Below are positions 1 through 12,292 of a stretch of DNA of 64,000 nt, piece by piece. Position 1 is the stretch's first letter; each line of letters begins with the position of its first letter. A model generated the notes under the pieces. The model was not told the DNA's origin. It did not search any database and saw only the letters and a list, made by a program, of their open reading frames with translations. A program made the translations under genes and the position numbers. This DNA comes from Metarhizium brunneum (lineage: Eukaryota; Ascomycota; Sordariomycetes; Hypocreales; Clavicipitaceae), in contig NC_089427.1 in the NCBI RefSeq assembly GCF_013426205.1, positions 1,674,001 to 1,738,000 of the forward strand, in the 5' to 3' direction.

Positions 1-3000
1 GTCCAGGTTCGCAGTCCCAATGCCATGTATCTTCCCCCCCCCTCCGTGCTATACATACTACTATGTTGATAGCATTTTAAGAATAAACGGTCTCAAAACC
101 CGCCCCATTTTGGGTGACAGGAAATAATCTAGCAGATGAGTGAAAGGTACATACGCTACTGTTTAGGTATGTGCAGCGAGCCCCTGACATACCCCTGGCC
201 ACGATCTGGGTTCTCCGAAGTAAAACCCTCCGAACTCAGATAAGCATAAGGATAAGAAAAGGCTTAGTTTGTAAATGTGTCTGTGGTGAGGTTCGCAGTC
301 ACTCTCCCCTCTTGCACAAGTGGCTTTACACCTGCTCAGATGTAGACTGCCGTTCCAGAAATTAACTCATAACTTTAGCCTTGTTTTAGGCAAGGGATAG
401 CGGTGGCTAGTCATCGCTGTGCGTAGGTCACCATGGAATACTAGCAACTACTAGCTGTGGGGATGATATGAAAGTAAAGACAGATCGTTTCCTTGAAGCT
501 TGCCTTAGTCGTGTGCACTAGTACTGGCAAGCTATCCTGCCAAGCCACGGTGGAAGCTCTGCAAAAGTAAAACCGGGCAGAAGCTGGGGATCAATTGCCC
601 AATCGTTGGCTGTTATTATACTCCGCCCAGAGTGCATATGTACATACAGAGAGTGCTTTGTTTTTGAGACCTACCAAAATGATAGTACATAGTAAGCCCA
701 GATCCTGGCCATATGCATTAGGATGTTGAGCTCACGTTATTTCATCCAAGGTTTTGAGGGCGAATCATTGAGTCCATGGCGTAATACCGCTCCCCGGGTT
801 TGGTATTCTCTGCGAAGAGCGCGAAAATACTCTCGCTCGACCACGACGGAAGAACTCTGCACGGTGACATTGAAATTGGCACCATCGGTGCTGACATGGG
901 CCAGGAAACCGTAAACCGATTCAAATGACGGGATGAGATCGTGGACGTGGACGTGGGCGTCAAGACGAGCGCTAGCCCAGCCAGGTGAGACACACATATG
1001 TCCATCTGTACACGCAAGTACGGAGTAAATGTATGTAATCACAATTCGTTTGCTGTGTTGAACGATGTGCCGCATTCTGTATTCTCCGTCTGTGCGCGCG
1101 GTTTGTGCGGGTGCTGGATTACTTTTGACCCTCCCGGCTCCAACCCTCTTGCTCTTGAGATGAGCTGGCTTTTGCCATAAGCGGTCAGGGTTGTACACGG
1201 TGTGCATGAAGAGATCTCCGAGTCGTAGCGTTGCGCGTTGCATCAAGTGGGACATCTAGTTACTAGTAGTAGTCTTCGTAGAGGGCGAAGTTGACAGTGG
1301 AAATGGGAATTGGATGGTGATGGAGATACTGCCAGGTCTGCCGCATCAAGCGGGGCAGCAGAATCAAGTGCCGAGGGTTGCACAAGGCTTTTCATTGTCG
1401 GATGATTTCGACTCGTCCCTTTACGCCATTTGACCGTTTTTGGTGTGGACGAACCCGTTGCAATTGTACCCAGTATGGAGTACAGATAACTATTGCAGGT
1501 TGGTGCTCCGCACAATGGTGTAGAAAGGATGCACATGCCCAGTCTCGAGGAGGCGCCAGCGGAGACGGGCTTCACGTGGCTGCGAGGCGGATCGGCCGCA
1601 AACGCGTGGTAGGAAGGAGCGTTGGGACGAAGCTAGTGGCCAACACAGACGCGGGCTTAAGGCCGACATGAATCTCCGACCTGCGGCTATCATAGCCACA
1701 GGGTTTATTACGCCATACCGTTTTGCTCGGAGTAATCTGGTGGCGTCCCTCCCAGCTTGCCATGCTATGTGCTATGTCAGCCTGGCTAACCTGGTCTTTC
1801 GTAGTTACCCTGTGACTTCCCGCGCACGTGGGCCCCTGTCATGTCGACCATGGCCAGAGAGAAGGGGCTTGGGGGCTTCAAAGAACATCATCTCCGCGAT
1901 GACGGTACGAGGTGCGGCAGATTCAACCCCTGCTTCATCAACGTGAAGATTTTGACAAGCGTCGGCTTTCTCTCACTCTTGCAGCGTCGACCTTTGACCA
2001 ACGGTGACTGACCCGGGTGCAGGTCTGCATTGCTTGACAGGGACACCACCAAGCACGACAAGATTCTGGGCTTCCCCTCGTGTCGACGATGGCACAGACT
2101 ATCGCCGATACGGTTACGGCTTCCCTTGGAAGATGAAGCTTTGTCTCCGTTGGTCATTCTGGGTTCCGATATTTGATGTATGACACAAGGACTGATATTG
2201 CCAAATCTCAGCCACCACTCAGAGCGAACAGCTGCTGGGCAGTGTCTGCCGCGATACAGTTTCGTTCCAAGAAGTGTAGTGGAAGATGATTGTATGTATA
2301 CATACGCGTAGGTTGTTGATTCTGATACTTGAGAACTCTTCCTAGTACTATCATCATCATTCTGCCAGGTTGTAATACCTGTGTATTTGCTACTCCGTAC
2401 GTGAGCCAGGATGAGATCGGTGTGGACCACAAACAACGCAAACTCAAGCGCGTACAACACGGAGTACATACGTCTTGTGTTGGTCTGCGTCGGAATAAAC
2501 AGCCTGTGATCTGACATTACAGCTGATCTGCTCACAGAAACTTGAGGACGAAAATAACACCCTCTCGTTTTTCCACTGGTTGAACGCTGCAAAACCTTCC
2601 CAACATTAACCCACATGGAATCAAACCTGTTCCAAGTGCCGGCGAAAGACTTCTTCCCATTGTAATAACGTATCCCGGGCCCGACTCATACTACTTCAAC
2701 TTACATGGACAAAGTGCTCTTGACTGACTACTTGAGCATATATTTGGAGAATATTAATTCTTCAACAATCAGTACTCGCGTTTCTCGGGGCCGAAGACCA
2801 CGGAGTTCCCTTTGCTGGCTTGGGATGAAGGCCGAATTGCAGGGCGACATGGGTTGGGATGGATGGATGACTGACATTAGGCCCTGGCCTGTAAGCCCGT
2901 TCGCCCAGTTAGCTCTTAACGCAATAAATGTGCCACATCTCTACGGAGTAAGCCCAGGGACCAAAATGGGAAAGACAAGACAACCAGTCTCCTCTCCTAG

Positions 3001-4551
3001 ACAGCCGTGCCGTTCGACTGCGAGCCTGAGGTCATTGGCTTCCCGAATAATGTCCTCCCCGGCTATCACCAGGTGTTTTGGCAATCGCTTCTGACTCAGA
3101 TGCAAATACTATCAAACTACGTACCACCCTCCCGGGGGGCAAGAGAAAGCTTGTTGTTGATAGGGTGGCCATGATCCTCATGGAGCTCCGCCCCCATCCT
3201 CCCTCGTTTTGACGGATATGGACCATATGGTACTCCGTGATAGTCATCCAAAAGAAATGCATGCAATAGAGAACAGCGGCGAATCACATCTCGCTCGGAA
3301 AGGCCCCGAGAAGATGGAAGTGATGAGATTGATAGCACAAGAAGCGGCTGAAGTGGCAGGCAAGTCCGTCCAGTGACAGCAGTCCAATTAGAGCGTCTTG
3401 TCCAGCATGCATAAACGCGGATAAGTTGGGCCGTGGAGTGAAATGGGCCTGGCACCAGACCCCACAATATCCAACCATCTCTGCGATGCTGGCCGGCTGC
3501 ATTGACGCTAGGCCCAGAAAACCTGGTGCATGATGACCCAGCACAACAGGAACTATTATCTGCCATGCCCGTTCCCAGAACATTGAAGCATGTTTCCACT
3601 TTCCTGCGCCCGTGGATCCATGTTCGGCCCCCAAGCACAATCGGAGAATCGGCTCGTTGTTAATTATCCACGAAAGAGCCCGTGGCATATGTTGGACATG
3701 GTTGAAATACCAACAGTCGATACGGAGTACATATGCTGCCCGGCTATGCATCCGACACGTTTGCGTCGCCACCGAGAGCGAAGCCTGGAGCTGTACTTTT
3801 ATGCGCGCAACAACATGGAGCGTGCGCCCCAGCATACACAGCATGCGAGATGAATACATAAGTATGTATGTAGTTGCCGACGGGTAGTCTACATAAGTAG
3901 TATATTGTACTGCAACGAGATGCACCATCAGACTTGCCTCTGGTTCATCACAAGTTAATAATTGCCATGAACCGACCGCCTCAACCTTGTTTCTGGCACT
4001 CGGTGGATTTAGGTTCTTATGTAAGAATGTACGTAGTGCATACTTTATGTAGTCTTTGGGGGCGCGCATAACATCCAGTCCCCACCAAACTCACCTTTGG
4101 GTATCCCTCGACTAGAGAAGTGCAAAATTGTACCGGACACATCACCACTGGGAGTGGCAGCTAGGACTTGGGGAAAGACTTTTGGATCGTCCTGCGAAAC
4201 GACCCATGGCTGCTAACATGGACGACCAGGCCCAAGGATGGCTTCTTCAAGCATCTTCAACAGCTCCATCAATCTGAGCAGACGCCCTCTGGAGCCATTT
4301 GTCCTCATGCCCCCCAACATGACGCTGGTACGTGCTCCGCAGTGGTACTAGCAGGTACCACGTACCACGTCGGCGACCTTTGGCGGCTGCCGGAAACAGC
4401 GCCATCTCGGGAGGACTGCGGCCCAGTCAGCCAAAGGCTTGTCGTCTATCCCTGTCTTCCTGGCCTTGTTCGTTGCCATGCTTCAGACCCACGCCGGAGC
4501 TTCGCCTGCATACATATTCTTGGCGACAACCACGGGCCCCATTCTGGCGAA

Positions 4552-4590
4552 TACTACTACTACTACTACGGAGTACTACGTACGGAGTAC
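4552..4590. repeat. TAC trinucleotide run with two TACGGAGTA copies
   Basis: A run of six TAC units leads directly into TACGGAGTA (4567-4575), and a second copy follows at 4581-4589 in the same orientation, 14 bp on. It is the densest cluster of the dispersed motif in the window and is intergenic. Confidence 0.8.
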
Positions 4591-6404
4591 AACGGAGTGC
4601 TAAGCCTGGCGTCAGATCTCCATCCGAATCGTGGCTGCCTGTTCTTTCGTACGAGACGACTGGACAGTTCTACGTAAGTGGGAGGGCGCCGGCGCCCAGC
4701 CTCTGGGACGCGTGCCACTCTTGTGTTCTGGCGACAAGGGGCCCCCAAGAGGCACGACTTTGATCAGCAAGCCAAGCATTTTGGAGTTTTTAGCATTTCC
4801 ACAGGCAACAAGGCTGCCGCTCCGTAGTATTCTCGCCTACGGAGTACCTGTACGGACTATGTATTTCTCCGCGCATCCATCCGGTACAAGCCTGTGGAGT
4901 GGCACTTGCTTCTACAGATTACACCACCAGACGGCTATTGCACAGACCGGCCAGCCAAACTTGGAAAATGTCTGGTGAAGACTGATCTGTGAGCATTGTC
5001 TGTCGCCATCGCCGTGTCCGTTGTCTACCATGACAGTCTTCTTCAGCAACGTCATTGGGGAATACGCAGTACTCATGCTGGAATTTCTCGTCGCCTCGGC
5101 CGTCTCCACAAGATGTCCTCCCGAGATTATGAGCACCGCGAGACGAGCTTCATTACAGGGGCCTGTCGTCTCGCACGTGTAGTCGCCGCTGGCGCCGTTT
5201 CCGATTCTGCTGGCTCGTCATCGATACTCTATTCTTGCCTGCGTTCCCCCCTGGCGCCGCCATGTCAAGCTTTTTGTACTGCGTGCTCCGTACCAGTTGC
5301 TATTATGCCGGAACTGAAATGACACGCCACCACCAGCGAGATCCACGCCTCGAGCAGGGCCCTGCACCCCCTCTCTGGAAGACATGGTGGCAACCCCCGA
5401 AGGCCCTTTGGTAGGGCACTGATCATTTGTCTAACGTGGTGCAGAAGCGGCATCAAGAAGCTGGCTCTGGGGTGTCAATCACAACCAGAAAGGGCGTCTC
5501 CGTGGTCAGCACCAGAGGTAATAATAACAACGCTCAGTCAGTATCCCTTTGCGTGTTCGAAGGTGCCGATTTCGTACCGAACAAGGATGTCGACCAATCA
5601 AAAATCTATACATACACACTGTTCTGTACGGAGTACGTACTTGGAAGTTGGTCAAGTTCCATTGTTCAGCGCTCCCTGCTCCCTGCTACATGCAGGCACA
5701 GGATTGGTGACTGAGGGATCGGTTCGGGAGCCGCGACGGGCAAGCGGCGAGAAACATGTGCATTACTCGAGTATCTGGCCGATTTGCGCTTACCGGGCAC
5801 GGCTGGGATAACGGAGCAGGGTGGCTGTATGGAGTAGGGAGTACTACAAAATACTGTTAGGCTGCGTCGGACATGATATTCCTCGGCATGCTTATGTACA
5901 TAATTTACACACTTGCTGATGATATTATGGCGACCCCCAGTTGGCGGCCGACAACAGGTCCAAATGTAGCCATGGGGGCCGGAGGAGCGACATTGATACA
6001 GACGCACGCGTTGCAATATTCACATTATACGCAGGATTTTCTAAGCCTTTTTTTCGTGGCTGGTTCAGCCGCTACACGTGGAAGAAGCAGACGAAGGTGT
6101 TGCTGTTGTTGATGTTGGGAGCGAGTATCAAGAAGTTCCAAGTCCGGCATCACCAAGAGACGCAAGCAAGGTACGGAATACTCTGTATGTAAACTATTCC
6201 TACCACCGACCTAGAGGTACTAGGTACTGCTGAACGTATCATGACTGGCCGTCTGGAGCGCACTACACGGGTCTGGTAGAGAAATAAGCTGCCTGCCATG
6301 GCATGCGCACGCGCACATGCATGCCAATGCCCAGCCAAGGCCACGAGGGATCAGGCGTCAGGTAACGCTAGCAGCTCGGTCCCAAGCCATCAATCTCTGG
6401 CCGA

Positions 6405-6432
6405 TGGAGCGTGGAGCGTGGAGCGTGGAGCA
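6405..6432. repeat. 7-bp tandem repeat (TGGAGCG)
   Basis: Three copies of TGGAGCG and a fourth with one change lie in tandem, followed by degenerate CACGCAGCACGC. It is a non-coding minisatellite-like array. Other arrays with a 7-bp period occur at 50704 and 51041. Confidence 0.8.
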
Positions 6433-7680
6433 CGCAGCACGCAACATAAAGCACATGCACGCAGCAGCATTCAACTGCAGCTAGCACTGGCTCTAGCGCA
6501 GCGCGGCGCTGGGTCCGGCGTTGGATGGTCCGGTCTGGCACTCGTGGCGTGGCGCTCCCGCTAACCCACACCCATCCATCCTTGGATGCCCGCTCCCCGT
6601 GGTGCCCGTGTTGCCCGTGCCCCCCCCTTCCAACCAGACCGTGGCAGGCGTTAAGCGTGGACGGGGAGAGGAGGACGAGTGCTGGTGCCGCGTCGCTCAA
6701 ATGCCTGCACATGTGGCCATGTCCCCGGCGCCTTGGACCTGCAGTGGTACCCAGGCGCTGCTGTGGGCTGCTGTGGGCTGCCGTACGACATGTGCCCAGG
6801 TGGTGTAAGCGAGTAGTACTTGGTGCTTGGGGGATTTGAAGTGTCAAGTAGTACTTGGACGTCTTGACTCTTGAGCAGGGTCAACGGCGGTGCGACAGAA
6901 CACAGCGCAAGCTGCAGAAGATTCGGGACCCCAGACTCCAACACTTCAATAGTCCGAGACCTCTAAGACGCCAGACTCGAAAACAGCCTGCCGGGCGCCC
7001 ATCTACCGAGTATTGGCAATTTCAGCGGACCAGTTTGTTTGACCAGTCGACGGTTGCCCACCAACCAGGTAAGTACGAAGTACCCAGAGGGGGTACGGAG
7101 CACACATCGAGGTAACTGTACATATGTACAGTACCTAAAGTAGGTACATAGGCGTGCATACAAAAGCTGCCTGGCGGATTGGTCACTTGTAGCTTAGCCC
7201 GGCTAAGCCCTGCTTCAGGGATCTCACAAAAGGGTCCTAGTGCCTCGAAACTTCGATCGACCAGGCTCGATACCCAGTCGCTCTGCAGGTGCTGGCTACA
7301 ATGTACTTTCTGCTTACTAGGTACCTCGCGCCAAATATATGCCGGGGTACGCCGCGCTCCGCAGCTGAGCACCTGGTATCTGGGTACCTACCCGGCTGGT
7401 ACGTACCGAGATACACCAGCATGTACAGAGTGTACTTTGCAGCAATTTGTGCCACGCTATACCCTCGTCCTCTTCCCGTCCACTGGCCCCCTGTGCGTCT
7501 AAGTACTCGGTACACCAGACGGGTACATGTATGTATGTACCAAGAGGGCCACCAGACAGCAGCCAGATTAGGCCTGGCCCTTCTGCTCTCAAGCGAGTGC
7601 TGGCTGGGCCCATGGCCAGTAGTCAGTAGCCCGTGGCCCATAACCCACAACCCAGTGCCTAGGGCGTAGTGCCTCGTGCT

Positions 7681-8501
7681 AGTGCCCATTTGCCCATATG
7701 CCCATTGCCCACCCCCAGTCTACACACTCCTCCACTTCGACTCTCCATTTGCCATTCTCGTCGACTCGACTTCCACTTTCTCACTTACGTCCCAATCCTT
7801 CACGCACTCTCTTTTTCTTCTCCTCTCCGTTTCTTCTGTTCCGCCTTGACCTTGACAGTATCTCGCTCATCAGGCACCCTCGTGCGCTCGTTTGATTTCC
7901 ACGACCTCGCAACTACGATCGGAAACCCACCCTGGTGGGTGATGCACTGTTGTGTACCCCGATTCTGCCATTCAACTCCAAAAGTTGCTGCGAAGCTGAG
8001 GTTCCTTCGCACGTACACGTCTCCCGACAGCGCATACCCATCAACACTCACAAACGCCGAGCCAATACCTCTACATTCTAATTAAGGGTCCGGCTCTTCT
8101 CCGGACCTGTCGCCTCGATACACACAGTCTGCCTGACCGACGGCTCAAGCGTTTCCTTTATGTATTACTCCTACCAGTGTTCCTTGCAGTCACACACCCC
8201 AGCTTGTGTCAATTCATCGCTCAGCGAACCTGTTGCACCCTCCGTTTCTGCCCACGGGTTATGAACATAATCGGAAGGATTAGTTGAAAGTGGCAGTTGC
8301 TCGACATATTTTGTGCTCAACACCGTCACTCGGCTGCATATCGACCTCGTCGCTCGCACCAGTTGTTTCGAATCATTCCACAGCCCTTTGAGCGCTTCTC
8401 TACGAGCGAGAGACAGGGACCCTTCTATTTTGTGAATTGGCCCAAGAAAAAAGTGAACAATAAGTGATTTGAAATCACCACTAGGCGTGCAAATCGACGT
8501 C
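7681..8501 (+). promoter_or_regulatory. Pyrimidine-rich promoter and leader of the bHLH gene
   Basis: The stretch ahead of the bHLH start codon is strongly C/T-rich on the plus strand, for example CTCTCTTTTTCTTCTCCTCT near 7807. This is typical of transcription start regions and 5' leaders of highly transcribed fungal genes. No ORF of substance is present. The transcription start site itself cannot be read from the sequence. Confidence 0.5.
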
Positions 8502-10200
8502 ATGTCAGCGATGGAAACGCAAAGTCATCAGCCCGTTGCGCCTCACAAAGCCGCCGGGCTGAACAATATCCTCAACAACGATGACCGGCCTTCGACCAAC
8601 GGCCCTCCACTGCAGCTACGGGACTCTGGCTTCTATTCAACAGCCGAGGCTTCCAGCAAGCGTGAGTTATTCCCACTGCAATGCTCATTAAACTTTTTTA
8701 CTCCCTTGGCTTCGGTTTCGGTTTCGGTTCGGCAGAATCTATGCGTCACCAACCCCCTTCCTCTCTTGGTAGGCTAACGCCCTTTGACTTTCCAGACACA
8801 TCCGCCGCCTCCTTCAGCGTGAATGGCCTTAGCCCAGCAGGCTCTGGATACCAATCGTCGCTTGCAGACAAGACGCCTTCCCCGGTGGCCACCAACTTGG
8901 TACCCCAAGCGCTCGTCTCGCCTTCGGCAAGCAACATGAGTGTTGCCTCCATGGTTTCGCCCACATCGCCGACCAGTGACCGGAGGTTCGACCGACCGAC
9001 CTCGATTGAATCACAAGGACAGAATGGGGCCACCCTCGGCGAGAATCTCGTAATCAGTGGCGGTCCCAGGCGCGAGAGTGTTGACAGCAGAATTAACCAG
9101 GGTATCAGTGACATGCGCCTCGGCTCTTCCCCTTACGCTAGTAACAACCAGTCCACGAGCTCCATTCAAAATACTCTTCACTCTCAACGAAATCCTCGCC
9201 CGGGCCTGGAATCATTGTCAGTACACAGAATTTCCAATGGCTACCAGCCAAGCGCCGACCGAAACCCTGGTGAGCCCAAAGTCATCAAGACGGCACCTGC
9301 GATTACTGGCCCTGCGACTAGTCACATTGCCCGAGCTGCTGAACCGACCAAAGGTCAAGCCTGGGCTTTCCCTGAAGAAGAGATCCAGCGCGTGGGACCA
9401 CCTGCCCACTACGATGACTCTCGACGCAGCAGCATCACAGAGTCTATCGCTAGCAGCCAATTCACTACCGAGTCCCGATTGCCCCCGGGTCAGCGAAGAC
9501 TAGAGGATGGAGCTGATTATGCTCGCATGTCGACCGCATCCAACGAGTTTCCTCCCGTGCACCATCATACGATGCAACACAAGCAGCTGAGCGATCTCCA
9601 GGCCGAAGAAGGAAGCGGTCCTCCCGGATCCCAGCCTTATAGTCGGACTCCCGAGTTGAGAGTTAGTCACAAGCTGGCTGAGCGCAAGCGACGGACAGAA
9701 ATGAAGGAACTCTTCGATCAATTGAGAGATCTGATGCCCCAAGAACGAGGATCAAAGGCATCAAAATGGGAAATCTTGACAAAGGGTACGCCGACCGTCC
9801 TTTTAGTTGTGCCCTGTTGTAACTGATCTGACCTTTGAATTTAGCCATTGCCGAACACCAGCGTCTAAATGACTCAATTCGGGCTCTCCAAAACCACTGC
9901 GCCAACGCCTCAACAGAGAATGAGATGCTACACCGTGAGGTGCAAGCTTTGCGCATGGAAGCTGCTCAGTTACGAGGGGAGATTGGCTCTTCTGGGAACC
10001 CTCCCCAGCAGGCGCCACCTCCACCACCCTCACAGGGCTCACAGCCGCCGCCGCCAGCCTCGTACGGCAGCGACATTTACGCCAATACCAACAGAACCGA
10101 ACTGCCACCTCTACGCTCCATCCACAACGGACCGGACTCCATGACTGGGGTCCAGTACGATGCGCCTCGAGTCAACGGCTACCGACAGGAAAGATACTAG
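8502..10200 (+). CDS. Basic helix-loop-helix transcription factor
   Basis: A nuclear DNA-binding regulator of 501 residues. Three exons are inferred: 8502-8661, 8796-9785 and 9845-10200, with donors GTGAGT and GTACGC, acceptors CCAG and TTAG, and reading phase kept throughout. The first two thirds are Ser/Pro-rich and probably disordered. The bHLH starts near residue 342 with the basic stretch HKLAERKRRTEMKELF, followed by helix 1, a loop and helix 2; intron 2 cuts into helix 2 (KWEILTK/AIAEHQRL). A coiled-coil-like segment (ENEMLHREVQALRMEAAQL) follows, suggesting a dimerising bHLH-zipper, and the tail is Pro-rich (QQAPPPPPSQ). The His/Glu/Arg of the basic region fits E-box (CANNTG) recognition. 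Fungal relatives are often annotated as HLH factors of the GlcD-gamma type; which pathway it controls is not visible. ATG 8502 is the first in-frame start; another ATG lies at 8511. Confidence 0.95.
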
Positions 10201-10626
10201 CAAGCTCAAAACCTGATCCTTTGGCCGGAGAATCTACGCAATCATGCAATGACTAGGTCGATACAGAACGGCTTCCTCTGATAATTTCCTATGTTACCAT
10301 CCACCTTTTTGCCATTGGGCAAATGGCATGATTTCACGACAGGCGGGATGGATTCGGCCTATACAACATCCACCACTAGCCATCACTGGGCGACAAGCAG
10401 TAAATCCGGTGTGCTGCTTCATCATCGAACTTCTCCGTGACGTCTCAGAAGGTTTAGGCTTCGTCTTGTGTTATTAGATGCTTTGGTTTTCGCACCTGTT
10501 GGCTGATGCAGAATTTTGTTTAGTTTGGCCTGGCGGGCACTTGTACAACTACTGCCGGTGGGTGACGGCCGACTTGGGCTGGTCGGAAGTTGGCGGGTTC
10601 TCTTTGTTCAGGGATTTTCTCGTTCC

Positions 10627-10650
10627 TTTTTTTTTTTTTTTTTTTTTTTT
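10627..10650. repeat. Poly-T homopolymer of 24 bases
   Basis: An uninterrupted T tract about 430 bp downstream of the bHLH stop codon. It may be a genuine A/T slippage tract or an old poly(A)-tailed insertion on the minus strand. No flanking target-site duplication was recognised. Confidence 0.85.
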
Positions 10651-11722
10651 GTACAGCTCTCGTATCTCTTGAAATTTCGGCTGCTGTTATTGTGCCGACA
10701 TGAAACGACCAACATCTCCCAATCCAGTGGGCAGCACCGGATTTGCATGCAACGTCGCTGCATACACAAAAGCTTCGCCGGGGTTGCTAACATGCACGAA
10801 AGGCGGGGCGAATCGTTCATTTGGCGAAGGAAGACATGCATGCGAACGTGCATAAACGAGTTACACAATATGGGCGCTGCAGCCCCCCACGGGAATGGAA
10901 TTGCTATGTTCGTTTTCAGAGTGTATGTGAGTGACGAGTTAAGACCTTGGGGTAAGGGGGAGGACAGGTCTTGATTTTTCAGAGTCCAGGGGTGACTGTA
11001 TATACCCAATTGCTAGAGGAAACTAGATTCGGGAGGGGACGAAGGCAGGGGCAAAAGGGCTAGTCTTAGAAAGCCCACGTTGCGGAGTGTTTTTGTTTTT
11101 GGATTTGGTCAAGGAACGAGGATTCGGATGAGGTCAAAAAATTCAGGAGCAGGCGTCGGTTGGGATGGCCCACTGGATGTGAGATAGTACGGGCCATATT
11201 AAAGGGTTAATTGACTGATTTGATACGTTGTCATGTGGTATATGCACGTTGTGCTTTGCATTTCGCATTTTGCGTTCAAATGTGGCTGATGGATTTGTTG
11301 TGGTGGTGAAGAGTAACGGCACAGCTCAAAATCCAGCTAACTACCCTACTCTACTTGAGTGAGTATCTTGAGGAGGTAGAGGGCGGGATGCGGCGTTCTT
11401 GTACTCGGCATATGCAACATTTCCTTGTTTTCGATTGGATGCCTGTGTCAACATTGAACGGGATTGCGGCAGTATCTGCCGGCGGCGTTTTGCCCAACGC
11501 GGGAGGGGCCCGGGGGAGAGGGGGGGGCGGGATCCTCGGCAGGTTGACTCCGTGGCCGACTAGTATCCATTAGTTCAATCGTAACCAGCAAAAACGTAAT
11601 CAATCTTTATGGATAGATAGTAAGGCAGTTGAGTACGCGGTACGCCGAGGTGTGGGCGGACGGCGGACTTGGGTGCGGAGTTTCGGCCCCGATTCGGACC
11701 CCGTCGCTCCCCGTGGTGGCCA

Positions 11723-11746
11723 TGTGGCCGTGTGGCCGTGTGGCCG
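11723..11746. repeat. 8-bp tandem repeat (TGTGGCCG)
   Basis: Three perfect units of TGTGGCCG lie in tandem upstream of the Zn2Cys6 gene. Length polymorphism between strains would be expected. Confidence 0.8.
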
Positions 11747-12292
11747 GGTGCCCTCGGTGCGGACTTTGTGGGCTCCCGTCTGCGGACTTTGGCTGGTGGC
11801 TGGCTGACTGGGAGCAGACGTCGCAGGTAGTCGTCCCTGGGTCGGGATTGGCGAAGGTGGCTTTTTCCCTCTCAACTTGCTGCTGACAATTGCTCATCAG
11901 TCGAGCCGACCGTTTGGAGGCGGCACGCACTAACAAGGTCTAGGCAGCACTGGGCAGTTTTACTTTTAGAGTTGGGAAGAAGTGTCCTCAAGACCGTCGG
12001 TCGGCATTGGAAACAGGTTTTTTTTTTTCTCCCTGGAGGGCATGGGAAGCTACCGCTTGCACCATTTTATCCTTCATCTTGGTCTCTTTGTCCCCATTGT
12101 CACTCTGGTCAAGTTGCGTGCAGATGGCGGCGAGTTGATGGCCGTTTGCTCAAGTCTGTTTGTAAGCTCGAGGGGAAATACAGTGCACCGCGCTTTCCCA
12201 GTTGGGATACTCGGCGTGATAGGTGGGACCACTGCCTTTGTTCACTCATCCCAGCTCCAGAACACTTCATCTTCATCCTCATCCTCATCATC

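Larger units (their letters stand above)
1..7680. other. Gene-poor intergenic region, no supported gene
   Basis: Both strands show only short open frames with no recognisable domain, signal peptide plus cysteine pattern, or consistent splice structure. The stretch is rich in short repeats: a TAC run near 4552, a 7-bp tandem near 6405, and eight exact copies of TACGGAGTA or its complement (1019, 2391, 2942, 3721, 4567, 4581, 4838, 5627). GTAC/TAGGTAC-rich short words are dense between 7060 and 7560. I see no tRNA, rRNA or intact mobile element. A fast-evolving or unusual short gene cannot be excluded without transcript data. Confidence 0.6.
10201..12292. other. 3' region of bHLH gene and leader of Zn2Cys6 gene
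   Basis: There is no supported gene. The region contains a homopolymer of 24 T (10627-10650), a TGTGGCCG tandem (11723-11746), and a T/C-rich leader just before the Zn2Cys6 start. The open frame that runs into that gene from 11972 lacks an ATG before 12293 in a sensible context and has no conserved features, so it is read as 5' untranslated. Confidence 0.55.

Noticed and set aside
7..300. AGGTTCGCAGTC word near 6 and again near 289, resembling a tRNA T-loop
   Set aside because: The loop lacks the TTCRA core and no cloverleaf can be folded around either copy.
1888..2616. 242-codon minus-strand open frame
   Set aside because: No ATG-led conserved start, no domain, no compositional bias of a protein; the plus strand there is ordinary non-coding sequence.
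3284..4069. 261-codon minus-strand open frame
   Set aside because: Long but with scattered Cys/Trp/Met, no recognisable fold, and motif-like intergenic repeats inside; judged a chance frame.
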